From Sodiomyces alkalinus F11 (lineage: Eukaryota > Ascomycota > Sordariomycetes > Glomerellales > Plectosphaerellaceae): a DNA stretch of 64,000 bases. Location of the stretch: assembly GCF_003711515.1 (NCBI RefSeq), contig NW_021167097.1:1-64000 (forward strand), in the 5' to 3' direction. The notes beneath the pieces were generated by a model. The model did no database searches. It was not told the DNA's origin and worked only from the letters and a program-made list of their open reading frames with translations. Below, piece by piece: positions 34,015-46,368 of the stretch (positions are counted from its first letter, which is position 1; every line of letters starts with the position of its first letter). Both the position numbers and the translations under genes were made by a program.

Positions 34015-35270
34015 ATATAAACCCAACCGCTATTTACACTTATAACAACTAATAATAATAATAATAACGACTAAACGGCTAATTAGTATACTCGATAAAA
34101 CCGAGTCTTACGAAAAGAAGAAGGCCGTTACTCGTTAATAGTCTATTAAACTAACGCCGTGGTTCTAGCTCGCGGCTTATTTACCCTTTAGGGCCTATAA
34201 GGAATACTCCTTCGGAGTAACCCCCGTGGATATAGTAGTAAGGTTTTTATCGATTCTATATATAGGTTACCCTAATCAGGCTATATAAAGACTAATAAAC
34301 CTATAGGTAAACTTCTATCTTAGCTAGTATAAAGTGGCTAGTAAGGGTGGCTCGTCGTACGTCGAGTTAGACTTTCTATAGTCGCTGATTTCTACTAAAA
34401 GTAAGGCGGTAGTCGCTAGACGGGTCTAGAATACTCTTCTTAATCTTAGGGACGTTAAGGTTAGCTTATTTATAAAGATAAAAGCTAGCCACGGCTCGCC
34501 CCTCATCCGTTATCGAGTCTTTATAATAAAGAACATAGCTAGCCCTTAAAAGGAATATCTTATAAAGATTATCTTAAGGCCTTATACTACTAGGGCACTT
34601 TTAATCCAGGCTTACGGCACCGTTAATAAGGTCCCCTGCTAGTGTTACCAGGAACGTTAGATAGCTATAACTAATCGGGTTAATAATAAGATTTTATACC
34701 CTTTTTTCGAGTACGTGTTAATTTAGGAGAGCGAGGAGTTCCCGGACTATACTAACTGCTAATTTCACGAGTCCGCCTATACGTAACGCGATAATACCCT
34801 CCGAGGATATTTTTAATAGGGTAATTAGGAGATCTCCTAGCTAGACGATAAGTATCCGGGCGTTAGTTACCCTAACCCGTCTCCTAAGCAGAGTATAGTA
34901 CTACCTTAGTCGATTTATAATAACTATTACCGACCTTTATAGTCCCCTTAGTATAGCGTTTATATTATTAATATAAAGGCTATTTATTAATAGATGGCTC
35001 GCTAATAACGCGATACTTCGGGAGGTTAAGGTCTCCTAGCTCGAGATAGTATTCCGGCTATAGTTTTAGCTCTAATATATCGGTATTAGACTAAACTAGA
35101 TAGCTACTACTAGAGGGTTAAGGATAGTGCCTAGTATTAGAAGGGGGAGACTATTAAATATTATCGGATTTCTTTTCCCGTAGGGGCTTATATCTAGCGT
35201 AGGGAAATCGAGGTGTATATCCCCGAGCACGAGGACTATAAAGAAGGACCGGTTTAGGAGTGAAGAAGGG
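34015..35270 (+). pseudogene. Accessory ORF with a DUF3716-like cysteine pattern
   Basis: A plus-strand coding trace opposite to pol. One frame reads through about 34440-34870 with only RIP-type stops. It contains VPCxC (about 34637-34652), then FFEYVLI (C to Y by RIP likely), FPDYTNC and HESAYT, giving a spaced pattern of Cys/former-Cys residues that suggests a zinc-binding domain. The arrangement resembles the fungal DUF3716 domain, but this is from memory of the pattern and tentative. The function in the element is unknown. It lies between the pol end and the minus-strand accessory ORF. Confidence 0.5.
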
Positions 35271-36599
35271 GGGGAAATAAGTGTTTTTCGCGGTAATTAG
35301 GGGAATAGGAGTATAGTTATAGCTAATAGGGCAGCTAAGACAGAGAAAATAGGAAGGGATCGGGTAGTGGGTAGTGAATTATAACGACGTATATTTCCGA
35401 GTCTAAGCCTCTAGCGTAGTTAGGGGTAAGAAAGAGCTGTTACGTGGGAAAGCAGGGTAGGGTAGTAGGATTAGGTGAAAATAGGTATAAAAGAAGGTCT
35501 TCTCGTAGCTTATCTTCTTCTTGTCCTCTTCTTTATAAAGAACCGTTTTTACTCTAATAGGGGTAGACTCCACGGGCCTATTTACTAACAAAGCCCTTAT
35601 AAGAAGAATAAGATTTATAGGTAGCGGCCGGTAGTCGCTTAATTAGGCTAACAAAACTAGGGAATCCCCGGGTTTTCCGGTTTTTATTATTATTACTGCC
35701 GTCGTCGTCGTGATATTACGTTTTTCTTTATGGGGGTTTTTCTGGCGGGGCTCTTAACGCTGTTAACTTAGTGTCTTGAACTTACTCTTCTAGTGATAGG
35801 TATAGTGTTAGTCTTTTCTTTCCGGACGAGGAACTTACGTATAGTAGGCTTAAGAGTAGTATATATAGGTGTGGTTAGGGGAATAAGGGTATAATATTAG
35901 TTATAGGGAGAGCGATTAGTAACAGAGATTAGGAAAAGGGGCTTTCAGTAGTAGAGAGGGGGTGGCTTGTATACTTTTAAAATCGGCCTTTAAGATTAAC
36001 GTAATAACTTAATAAGTTACTAGTATTAGGGTTAGTAAAAGAGAGATTTACATTTTACGGCTTATAGCCTTTAACGGTATTTCTCTCGATTATATTATAC
36101 CCTTAGTAACCGTCCCTATACTAATTATTCCCGACTATAACTCCTTTCTATAGAATAGGCAGCTTATATTAAACTAGGTGTAATTTAGCTTAAGTCCGAT
36201 AAATTATACGGTGATTAGGGGAATAGAAGTAAAGAATTTAAGATTATAATAAAAGAAACCTATGCTTATTATAGAAAAGAGAGTATATAGTGGTATATCT
36301 TTATAACGTCTATATAGTTAGGCTTACTTATAAATATAATAAATAATAAATATGGGGAAAAGTCTTCTAATCGGGGAAATAAGTCTAGACAGGTTTATAG
36401 TGCTTCTAATTAGGGTAATAAAGGTAAAAGTTTAAAAAAGAAACGGACTAGGGTAGTGGTTAGGAAGATTATTTATAGGTTTACGCCCTTTATACTAGCG
36501 TATATCGCGACTCTGGGTAGATAAAAGACTTAGCTTTATTTACCCTTAGCCCTAAGACTACACGGTAGCCTCCTAATAAGTATAGGCTTTAAAAATAAA
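35271..36599. mobile_element. Non-coding spacer of the large Gypsy element
   Basis: No coding trace is visible between the pol end and the plus-strand accessory ORF. The spacer carries repeated short words of the type ATTAGGGGAATA (about 35294, 35874, 36213, 36410). An open minus-strand frame at 35403-35591 has no recognisable content. Confidence 0.55.
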
Positions 36600-39500
36600 G
36601 GCAATTAGGGAAAATAATAATAAGGAATAAAATATAGCTTACTAGTATCATCCTCGTACTTACTCGGGTTAAAATCTAAGCGCTATAGAATCTATACCTC
36701 GATAGTACTAAACTCCTTTACCTTTTTTAACTCTTTCTCTAGCTCTTTATACTACTCCCCTAATAACTCTCCTAGTCTCTCGGAGTGGCGTAAAATATCG
36801 TTAATAGTATAATTAGGGGAACTAATATTATCCTCGGCCCTAGTATCTTCCTTAGGGTCCTCGCTAGATAAAAGGGGTACTTCGGTGACTTCTTCGGTAA
36901 TAGGCGCTCCTCGGGCAGGGTATATAATCTTAAGCTCTTCGCTATAGTCCCGTTTAAGTATAGTCTAGTCCCTAGGCTCCTAATACCTATCGTCGTTTTA
37001 GATAAACTTCTTTAGGCGGTTAGCAGTAAAAGTAATCCCTTTTAGTTCTTCCCTAGTAAAAGTCTTAAGGATAAAGGACTTATTATCGTAATTAGCCTTC
37101 CGGATACGATATAGGCCGTTTTAGCGGTAGTCGAGCTTAGCCTTACGGCTTATATCGATAGCATTCTTAGTATCGTGAACTAGTATAAGATCCTTAACTT
37201 ATAGCCTTTACTTACGGAGTACCCGGGCACGGCTAGCGTTAATATAGGCTATCTGTCGCCCTTATTATTTAATAATTATAGTAATAGCAGTATATCGGTC
37301 GGTATTAAGCTAGGTAAAAGCCCTTAACCGAAATATTATCTTATCTTTAGGGGTTTTAACGCGGCCTTAGTCTAGTACTCTTTAGGTTAGGCAGGTCGTC
37401 TTAATCGGCGTAATAGCCTTATGGCTATATAGAAGGAAGAAAGGGGTACGGCTAGTAGAAGCTCTTACCGTTATACGGTTAGCGAAGAGGATTATCGGGA
37501 GGATCTTATAAAGGGCTTTAGGGTAAAGCTTTAACTAGATAGATAGAGCGTGGGTAATAGCTTTATACCTAACCTCGTTAAGGCTATTAGCGCGGGGGTA
37601 ATAGGCCGAGGCGAGCTTTTAAGTAGTCCTATAGCGACGGTTTAGCTTGATTATATAACCCTTATTCTCTAGACCTTTATCTATAAGGAGGATTATATAA
37701 AGTCTATACCTATAGATTATATCTTCTTATAAGAATAAGGTAATAGCCTTAGACGTATTCTTTTTTAGTAGTCGGGCCTTAACCTAACCTGTAAATATAT
37801 AGCGGGCCTTTATAAGATACTATCCTTAAAGATATTAAACGTTTAGACAGACATAGGTAAAAGAGAGGGCGGCCTCGGGTAGGCTTATTATAAATAGGGG
37901 GTCCTCCTAGGAACGGCTACGGCGGGCCTAGTATTCAGAACAGGACTTAATAAACCTCTAAACGCTTTTATAGATACTATCCTAGAAGTAGTTAGCGGCG
38001 AGGCGATAGTAAGTGCCTTACCTTCCTCGGTATCAGGATATATCGTGGGCTCTCCTGATTAGGTTAACCTAAGTATCTTTATCGTCGATTTAGTATTTAG
38101 GGGTCGAATCGGCTTTAGTTACTCGGGTCTATAGTAGTCCGTCCTTAAGGAATACACGGGTAGCTCTATCTTTAACTCTGCGGGCTTCCTTAGGGTCTAT
38201 TCCCCTAGGCACGCGAAAGGTCGTTAAGAAAGTGGCTACTTATCGGGAAAACTAATTCCAGGTAAGGTCCTTATTAAGGATATTATTAGCCAGGGTAGGG
38301 TTGTCGAATTATATCTCGGCTTCTATAAGGAAGATTCTATTATCTACGAAGTCGTTTAGGTCTCCTTCGGTATTATTATTAGCCTAATTAGAGGGTATTC
38401 CGGGTATCCGCGAGAGTCTATCGGCTATAGTGTTTTTAGATCCTTTAATATACTTAATATCGAAGTCGAAAAGCCGGATCTAGGCGAGCTATCGGGTGAT
38501 TAGGGTATTAAGGAGGTTAGTAGCAGATCCTTTTAATTAGGATAAAAGGGCTTAGGTATTAGTCTTAAGGATAAAATAAACCCTATAAAGGTAATTATAT
38601 AGGCGCTAAAGAGTCTTTAGGACTCCCCTTAGCTTTAGCTTACTAGCGTTATAGACCCTCTCCGTGGGAGACTAATATCCGCTTTTATACTATACCACGG
38701 CTCTCTTATCCTTAATATACTATCCAAGGATTCCACCCTATCTATCTATACTAGCGTCGACGATAATATAGATAACTCTTACGCCTTCGCTATACTAGAT
38801 AGTAATCAGGATAAGGGTAGTAGTAAGGGCTTTCTTAAGGGCGTCTATAGCGTATTATTAAGGCTCCTCCTACTTAAAGGTAGTATTCTTCTGTAATAGG
38901 TCGGTTAGGGGTTTAGCGACAACGGCGAACTTATAAATCTAGACTCGGTAAAAGGTAGTAAGACCGAGGAATAAACGAATATTAAAGTCTATACTATACC
39001 TTTTCTACTCCTAGACCTTTACGATCTTAGCTTACTTAGGGAAATAACCGTTAATGCTATAGACGTAGCCCACGATAATAGCTACTTTCTAATACTACTA
39101 GCTTTTAATACCTACGACGGTGCCTTTAGCTAGCTCTATATTAAAAAGCACTTTATCGATATTAGCGATATACTCGGCTATAAAACGGCGAATTCCTAGT
39201 CTAATCAGGGTATCCTTATAGGTGGTTATCGGTCCTTTCACTATAATATCGTTAATAAAGAGTCTATAGTACTAAGGGATAAGGTCGTAAAGCATACGGG
39301 TTATAATACGTATAAACTAGGCTACTAAGTTAGTAGCCCCCTAGGGAAGGGTATATATCCTAAAAAGTCTAATAATAGTTATAAAGGTGGTTAGATCTCG
39401 AGACTCCTCGTTAAGGGTAACCTAATCGTAGCCGGAAAAGAGGTCTAAGAGGGATATAAGCTTATATATAGCGAAATCCTCGGAGAACCCGTTAGCCATA

Positions 39501-42500
39501 GGCGGTATACAGGTATCTTAAAGGGTTACTATATTAATCTTAGTAGCCGAGTTAATAAGCCGTATATTACCGTCCTTCTTCTTAATTAGGAACTAGGGGT
39601 TACGATAAGCTACGTGGCTTTCCTCGATTATACCTTTCTTAAGGTGGTCCTTTATGATCTGCACGACTATAGACTCTAGAGCCTTAGAGATAAGAATCCC
39701 CTTCGCCTACTATACCTTATAAAGAACCGCCCGAATCTTTTATAGAGAGGCTACTTATTCGTCGAGGCGGCCGTACTTAGTCTAGTCCCACGTAATAACT
39801 GCCTCTCGGTTTAGGAGGACCTTTATTAGGAGCTCCTTTTCTTTAGGGGTTAAGTGGTTAAGGGTCTTTAGGATAGCGTCGAGTCTTTCGGGCGTAAGGC
39901 GCGAACGGGGTATAATTTTAGAAAACTTCGGTGTGATTAGGCTAATAAACCGCTCGTCTTCTAGCTTCTAGTCTTCCTCTTTAATTTCTACCAGGATATT
40001 CTTCTTCTAATAGGGGTCTTTATTAGGGATACTTCTATTAGACGGGATATCGTTAAGAGGGTAAACTTTAAAAGCCTTAGACTTCTATATAGTAAAGACG
40101 CCTTTAGGATTAGGGGGATAGTGCGCTTCTTTAATAAAATCTTAGGACTTCCTCCTTTTTAGCTACTATAGCCTCTTCGTCGTAACCGCGGCTATACTAG
40201 TAATACTATCCTCCTCTTTCTTTAAAGCCTTAAGTGCTCTTATCTAGGATATCCTATATCGTCCGGTCTTTCCGATAATATAAGACTAAAAGGCTATTAG
40301 GGTAATTAGGCTAATAGTAGTATAGAAAAGTCGAAAAAGATAAGTAGTTAGTATAAATTAGTTATTATTATATAGTCGTAGTTATTATATAGGGAGCCTC
40401 CGCGATATACCTTTTATATCCTCGGCCCTAATTTCGTGGCGTCGCCCTTAAGGCTATATGAATTCTCTTCGTTAAGGGCTTTACCTCCTCCGTAAATAGG
40501 AAGGCTACTAAAGTAATAGCGTCCTTATTATCTAAATAAAAGAAAATATCGCTATTACTCTCCTTCTTCTTCTCCTCTTTCTCCTCCTATACCTCCTCTT
40601 TCTCTTTCGCCCCTTAATCGGGCGAACCGTTAACTCTATCGTTACTCGATATTAAGGTAGCGGCCCCGGACTAACTATAAGGGACGCCGTCCTCCTCCTA
40701 CTATCCTATACTCTAATCGATTAAATCCTCCTCTTCTTAACGCTTCTCCTCCTCTTTAAACTTAGGCTAGCTCTATCTATAAGGGCGGTCGTTAACTTAT
40801 TCTCTGCTAGCGATAAGGATAATAATACGGGCGTCCCCGTAAGCGAAGTCTATATTAATCTATTCGTCCTTATAGGTAAAAGAGGCGTAACTATTAAGTA
40901 AGAACGGCAGGCTAAGAAGTATCCTAGGCCCTATTCCCTTAATCACTATAAAATAGACCTTCTTATACTAGTCCCTAACCTAGAGGTGCTCCTTTAGATA
41001 TCCTGCATAGTTTACCCTATCCACGTCGTTAATTCCCTTAATCATAATATTACTTTTCCCGATAAGGCTCTATAATCCTAGCTTTTCTATAAGGTCTAGC
41101 CGAATAGTATTAAAGACGGCTCCTATATCGATAACTACGTAAAAACGATTCTTTATAGGGTAGGCCTCAGCTATTCGCTTAATTAGGCTAACCCGTATCG
41201 TTATATACTTAGCGTAAATAGTAGGAGGCTTTAGTTTATTAATTATCGGGGCGGGCGTGATAGATAGGGCACTATTAGGCGTAGGGGTAGCGGTCGCGGT
41301 ATTTATAAACTATACAGGATATTCGGGTCCTAAGGGTAAGGAGTCTATAAAAAAGGCCTTTTTAGGGATTAAGCGGATAACTTTATAAGGCTTTACCTAG
41401 TTACCGATCGACCTTAACGTCTCCTTATAGTCCGCGAGGATAGCTCTATTAGTAAAGAGGAGGTAAACTATAGGAACCTTAACCTCTATATCTAAAAGGT
41501 GCTTTAGGCTCTTTTCTCGGACCTGCTATATAATAGCCTCCTAGTTGAATAAATTAAGGGTATCTTTCTAAGCCAAGGCTTATAAGGCAGGCCGGGTAAT
41601 AGTTAAGGTAGTAGTGGGTTTAGATATAGGGGCTATCGAATTAGGGGTTAGACTATCGTCTATATCGGTGTCGTTAACTATCTTTATAACCCTTTAGGAG
41701 CTTTCCAGAGTCGATAGGGTTTATTAAACGGCCTAATTAGGGGAACTAGCTACTTTTAGCGTGGGTTTACTAACTCTACCGCTCCTAATAGTGCGAAGAG
41801 GGTCCTGGGGTTTAGTCGAGGTAGGTCGTGATATAGACGTAGTATATACTCTAGTAGTAATAAAACTAATAGATCCTATGACCTTAGTGACCCTTAAGGC
41901 TTAAGTGGCTTAGGTGGCCTAACTACTCTAACCGGTCTACTACTTCTATACCTGCTTAACTATATACTTAATTATAAGCCTATTAGTCTTATTAGTCTTA
42001 TAGGGGAGGGTAGTGGGCTAGAAGGTCTTAGTATAGAGGTCTATAAGCTCCTTAAATCGGCTATAAAGCTTAGTAGCTAGCTAATATAGTATAAGCCGTC
42101 GGTATAGCTAGTACTCGTTAACTTATAGCTCGCTCTTTAGGTAGGCTGTCTAGGTATTAGTCTAATCTAGAACTAAATACGCGGGGAACTCCTACTTGAT
42201 TAGGTTATAGGCGTTATCGTGGATTAGGATAGGGTAGTTATCTCTCCGATACCCTTCTTAGCCGTAGTAGTAGTAGCGTGCTAGCGGGGGCTAGCTATTA
42301 TTCTAGGCACCTCTTTACTATTCTAGGTGGTTATCGTGTTACTAGGTCGGGCGGCTATCGTTACGCCGGTTATTATATCTAGGGCGGGGTCCTCCGTAAT
42401 AGATCTCCTCGGTATACTAGGCGTTATTAGGCTAGAAAGCGGTATTATTAGTCTAATTAGGGGTGGCGAAGTGCACTAAAGTAGTTATTATAGGCTAAGG

Positions 42501-44832
42501 GGCGTACTTAAGGACGGTATAAAGGCGTTCTTTAGATTAGACTTCGTGGCGAGGAGGGCTTAGACCTTCTCCATGTCTATCCTCTTAAATAGGGCGAGTA
42601 CTTAGGCGGTAATACCCCTAACGCCTTTAGCTCTATTATAGATAAAGGAAATAGTATACTTCTTAAGGAGGTCGGCGAGCTTATCTATATCCGATTAAGA
42701 GGCTATTGACTCCTAAACTATAATAGGCCGCCTTAAGATTATAGGCTAGAAAGCGGTACTATTAGGCTAATTAGACTTAGCTATACCTAGTATAGCGTCC
42801 TTATTTATAGGCTTACCCTCAACTTCCTAGATATCCGTAGACTACTCGCGTAGGAGGTCTAAAAGCAGCTTATAGCTCTTAACTATCTTTCTTAAGTCGG
42901 TGCCTTAAATTTCAAGCTTATTAGCGATAAATATATAGATATCCTTATACAGAATAGTAAGAATAATACCGTAGAGCTTAGAGTCCTCGATAAAAGTGCC
43001 TTAGACCCGCTCTGTCTTAGCCTTCTAGATAGTGATTTACTATAGTAAGTCCCTAACCTAACGAACGCTATTAATCTTATACGTTTTATATTTTACCCGA
43101 AGCTAATAAACCTTATAAAAGAAGTTAAGTTAGTAGTTAGGATCTAAATAGGAGTACTCTTTAATACGCTTCTCGACTAGATTAGACTAACTGTCTTTAG
43201 CGGCTTAAACCTCTCTAATCAGGCGTTTAACGGCGGGACGAATAGCTGTGTCCGTGTATAGGTTAATATAGGTGATCTTATCGGTTTTACTAAGACGGTT
43301 AAGCTTAGTATAGTTATCGTACTATTAAAGGAATATAGAGAGGGACTTACCACTAAAGCGGGGAGCTTTAATAGCAAGGGGATTTAGGGGTACTCTCGAT
43401 ATAGCGGTAGTAAGGGGTAGGGCTTTAACGACCTCGGCGATAGTACTCTCTCGGTCACGGCTTATTAAGGCTTATAGTAGCTTAATTAGGTCTTTAGCGG
43501 TAGTAAGGGGCTATTAACGCTTAGGGGCGGCGGTAGTAGGAGCGTTCGAAGCGGGCTAGGTAGTAAAAATAGGGTGGGTAGGGGTAGTAGTTAATTTATA
43601 GGTAGGGGTAGATCTAAAGGCTAATCCGGGGGTAGTATTAGGGGTAGTTATCGAAATAGTAGTCGGAGCCGCGGTAGACGTAGTAGTCGGCCTAGAAGCG
43701 GGCGGAGGTAAGGCTATAGCCCCGATATTATAGTTCCCCTAATTAGGGGTAATAGAAGTAGCGGGCGTAAGAATAAGGGGAATAGCCGGCGAAGGAGCCT
43801 TATTATTGGAGTCGCTAACGACAATAACGGGGGTCGGCTCGCGATACTAATTCTAAGTGTTTATAGTGTTTTAGGTATAAGTATAAGGGGGTAGGCTCGC
43901 GATACTAATTCTAAGTGTTTATAGTGTTTTAGGTATAAGTATAAGGGGGTAGGCGAATAATAATAATAGGGTTAGGGCGTTTAGGGTAAGGTTCTTCGAA
44001 TTAATCGTTTAGTAAAAAGATCCTATAAGTGTTCTAGATACTAGCTAGGTTATTATATATATTATCTTATCTTAATAGGAGTAATAAAGTCTTTAATAAA
44101 AGGGCGGTCCTAGGTTTTACTCCGTGATACTTATCTTTAGGGTCTAGCTTTTCTAACTTACCTTAAAGGAAGAGGCCCCCCACGATTAGAAGATTACCTA
44201 TTCGTAAAGGGGCTATACTTACGGATATTAATATTAAAAGTATTACCTGCTAAGCCTCGTAAACAAGTATCACGACCTGCTTACGGGGTCTATAGAGGTC
44301 CTTACTAGATTATCGGGTCCTTTTATAAGGTATTATTATTTCGCTCCTACGCTCGGTATTAGCTTTTTATTAGGTCTACTAGGGTTTAGTTACTCTAATC
44401 CGGGTAAGCTGCTCTCGGCGGTCTTATCTTTTCTTCGCTATCGTGCGAGAATCTATTTTAATTCGTAGTAGGGGTTATAAGCCCCCTATCGAGTCTATTC
44501 TATATCCGGAATCTAACTCTATCACGATCTAATCGGTTTCTTCTATTCCTATAATTACTACCTCCGTGGCGGCGGGTCTTATAATTAAAAGTGTTAATAG
44601 TTCTTTAACTCTTACCTAAGCAGTATTTCTTTTCCTGATCTTATTAGGGTAAATCACCCCTCGGTCTTAAAGCGTTAAATCCTTCCTTAGTCGGTATCTT
44701 TATATTCTTCCTGGGGTTATCAACTAATAGTCCGTTTAGGAGGGCCGGAACCTCCCTCAAACGCCTTTATTACTCTGATTAGGGTTAGAATACTTTAGGG
44801 ACGCTGAATAAATCCGCCTCCGAGTACTATAT
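36600..44832 (-). pseudogene. Large Gypsy gag-pol, RIP-inactivated
   Basis: On the minus strand a Pro/Ala-rich gag-like part (about 44.0-41.5 kb) is followed by a protease-like VIDIGAVF (about 41105-41140), then an RT region reading LPxGATNLVAxF...RMLYDLIP and the catalytic box FINDIIVKG in place of FLDDI (39232-39262). RNase H follows, then an integrase tail with SAYYPRAN-LNEV (about 37560-37620) and the segment after it. The RT wording is typical of a large fungal Gypsy lineage. Stops are spread throughout; boundaries are by eye. Confidence 0.85.
43836..43951. repeat. Two-copy 58-bp tandem duplication
   Basis: Units start at 43836 and 43894 (GGCTCGCGATACTAATTC...) and are essentially identical although the surroundings are RIP-mutated. 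This suggests the duplication arose after RIP. Confidence 0.9.
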
Positions 44833-45189
44833 TATAACGGGATAAAGATATAGTGGCACTAGATCGTTAAGATAAAGATCAGATAAAGAGGTTAGTCCAG
44901 TAAAACTACGATATATAACCAAAATATAACTAACACCACTATATCCTTTAGTAGAGAAGTAGATTGGTAGTTACTATTCTGATTAGGGTAACGTAAGTTA
45001 AACTGGAAAGATACCTTAAACGTAGAATAAGTAATTGTAAAAGAGGATAATAATTGTGTGTAGTCTCTCGATAGGGATATCCTGTGCCTATCCTTATTAT
45101 ATATATAGGGGGCAGGCCCCGTAACCTCGAAAAGGTAGTTATATGACCGGCTAACAACACTATACCAAAACCGTATCTGCGCGGTTACA
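44833..45189 (-). repeat. Large Gypsy LTR, right copy (5' LTR)
   Basis: 357 bp starting TATAAC (RIP-altered TGTAAC) and ending GTTACA. It is followed by GTAG, shared with 15469-15472. Confidence 0.92.
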
Positions 45190-45433
45190 GTAGACGGATT
45201 AACGAAGGCGTTATACGGCGAGAAATTTAAGATATTCAGGTCCTAGGTAGGCGTGATAGATATACGGGAACGGTTATAGCAGAAATAGCTAGACGAAGTC
45301 CGGATAGAATATTGAGAGGACCTAAAGAATGAATTTAAGGGCGGATATAGCGAACAGATTATATAGCTGGATTATCTGCCGATTACGAATAGCTTTAATC
45401 GCCTAACTAACATTTTAGGGCGATTAAGGGGTA
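45190..45433 (+). pseudogene. Copia pol C-terminus, resumed after the nested insertion
   Basis: Directly after the inner 3' LTR the sequence GTAG repeats the four bases before the inner 5' LTR (15469-15472). Joined there, the codons give the standard Copia ending EIVDGLTKAL. The rest runs to the 3' LTR at 45434 and ends in a purine-leaning stretch (AGGGCGATTAAGGGGTA) that could be the polypurine tract. Confidence 0.9.
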
Positions 45434-45636
45434 TATCGAATAGACTATAGTCTTTTCGGTTACGTAATAGGCCGGCTTACTAAGAGTATAATCCGGGTAG
45501 ACGCTTACAGAATCTGCACTATATAAAATATAGTGGTAGCGTTTCCCTGACGGTCTAAGACAGTTATAATTATACATAATTGCCTTAATTAATTTTGACC
45601 GATCTTATGACGATTTTGACTACGCTGTATTTGACA
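45434..45636 (+). repeat. Copia 3' LTR
   Basis: 203 bp matching 10242-10445, ending TTGACA and followed by the duplication TATTC at 45637-45641. Confidence 0.93.
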
Positions 45637-45641
45637 TATTC

Positions 45642-46368
45642 ATGACAGTTAATTGGTCGAGGTTTGTGAGATCAATGCTGAGCTAAGCACAGACAGTCGC
45701 CACCAAAATAAGTTCGGGAGTACACTAATTAGTACGAGACCTCGTCCCACATCACCACGTCTTACCGCTCTGTGCGCATCTCCAAGCCCGCCTATGAGCG
45801 CCGTTCCCACCAAACGGCAAGAGACTTAGAACTACCCAGACTGAAACGCCTTATCTTGAATGGCCAGGAACTGCAACTCCGGAGAGGTTACGATACCTTA
45901 CTCTGCCTCCTCTCCCCTCTTCCCCGCCCCACGGAGTGCACCATTTACCCCGCCAAACAACATCTGAACCCCTACTCTGACCATGTATCTCTCTGTACGG
46001 AGTACAAATGACAGTTCCATCTCCACGCTGTACCACTCATCGAATCCGAAGGTACTGTGACCTGCAACATAGGAAGTCGACGCTACTTCGCGTCATCGGT
46101 GGGCGATTTTAAAGGCGACAACAAGTCTCCTCTGCCTGCTTCTGGTTTGGGGAGGTATCTGTACACTGACTGACCGCATGCTCTCGGCTTTAGGTACTCG
46201 GGATCGTCCCCGTAGCATCACAGTACCTTATCACTTGACAATCAACAATATCCGACTTTACTCTCCCACATTGCTGTTTTTCGCCCTTCAACCTCCATCG
46301 CAACCTTCAACTCACTAATGGTATCTGGCATTTCTGCTTCTCTGACCTCTTAGCGACACAGTCACATC
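45642..46368. promoter_or_regulatory. Upstream region of the amine oxidase gene
   Basis: Normal-composition DNA after the Copia duplication, 727 bp to the ATG. Together with 10090-10241 it formed the original shared upstream region of RSM22 and the amine oxidase. Short frames at 45772-46036 on both strands have no coding character. No defined site is claimed. Confidence 0.5.

Larger units (their letters stand above)
15473..45189 (-). mobile_element. Large Ty3/Gypsy element with accessory ORFs (about 14.4 kb net)
   Basis: LTRs of 356 and 357 bp lie at 15473-15828 and 44833-45189, with terminal inverted repeats TGTAAC/GTTACA (partly RIP-mutated) and a 4-bp duplication GTAG on both sides. Gag-pol runs on the minus strand, so the right LTR is the 5' LTR. 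Subtracting the nested chromovirus and its 5-bp duplication leaves about 14,420 bp, far above the usual 5-8 kb of fungal Gypsy elements. The surplus, about 31.3-36.6 kb, holds two non-pol coding traces and a spacer. Confidence 0.9.
10242..45636 (+). mobile_element. Ty1/Copia LTR retrotransposon hosting all other nested elements
   Basis: Matching 204- and 203-bp LTRs lie at 10242-10445 and 45434-45636, flanked by a perfect 5-bp duplication TATTC. LTR ends read TGTCGA...TTGACA with RIP transitions. Protease, gag-pre-integrase, integrase, RT and RNase H signatures occur in Copia order on the plus strand. Removing the element at 15473-45189 plus a 4-bp duplication leaves about 5.7 kb, a normal Copia length. 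It is the first insertion of the series. Confidence 0.93.

Noticed and set aside
43836..43951. CRISPR-like repeat
   Set aside because: Only two adjacent units without spacers, in a eukaryotic transposon.
10242..45636. Giant cargo-mobilising element (Starship-like)
   Set aside because: No tyrosine-recombinase captain seen, and the whole block is explained by nested LTR elements with target duplications.
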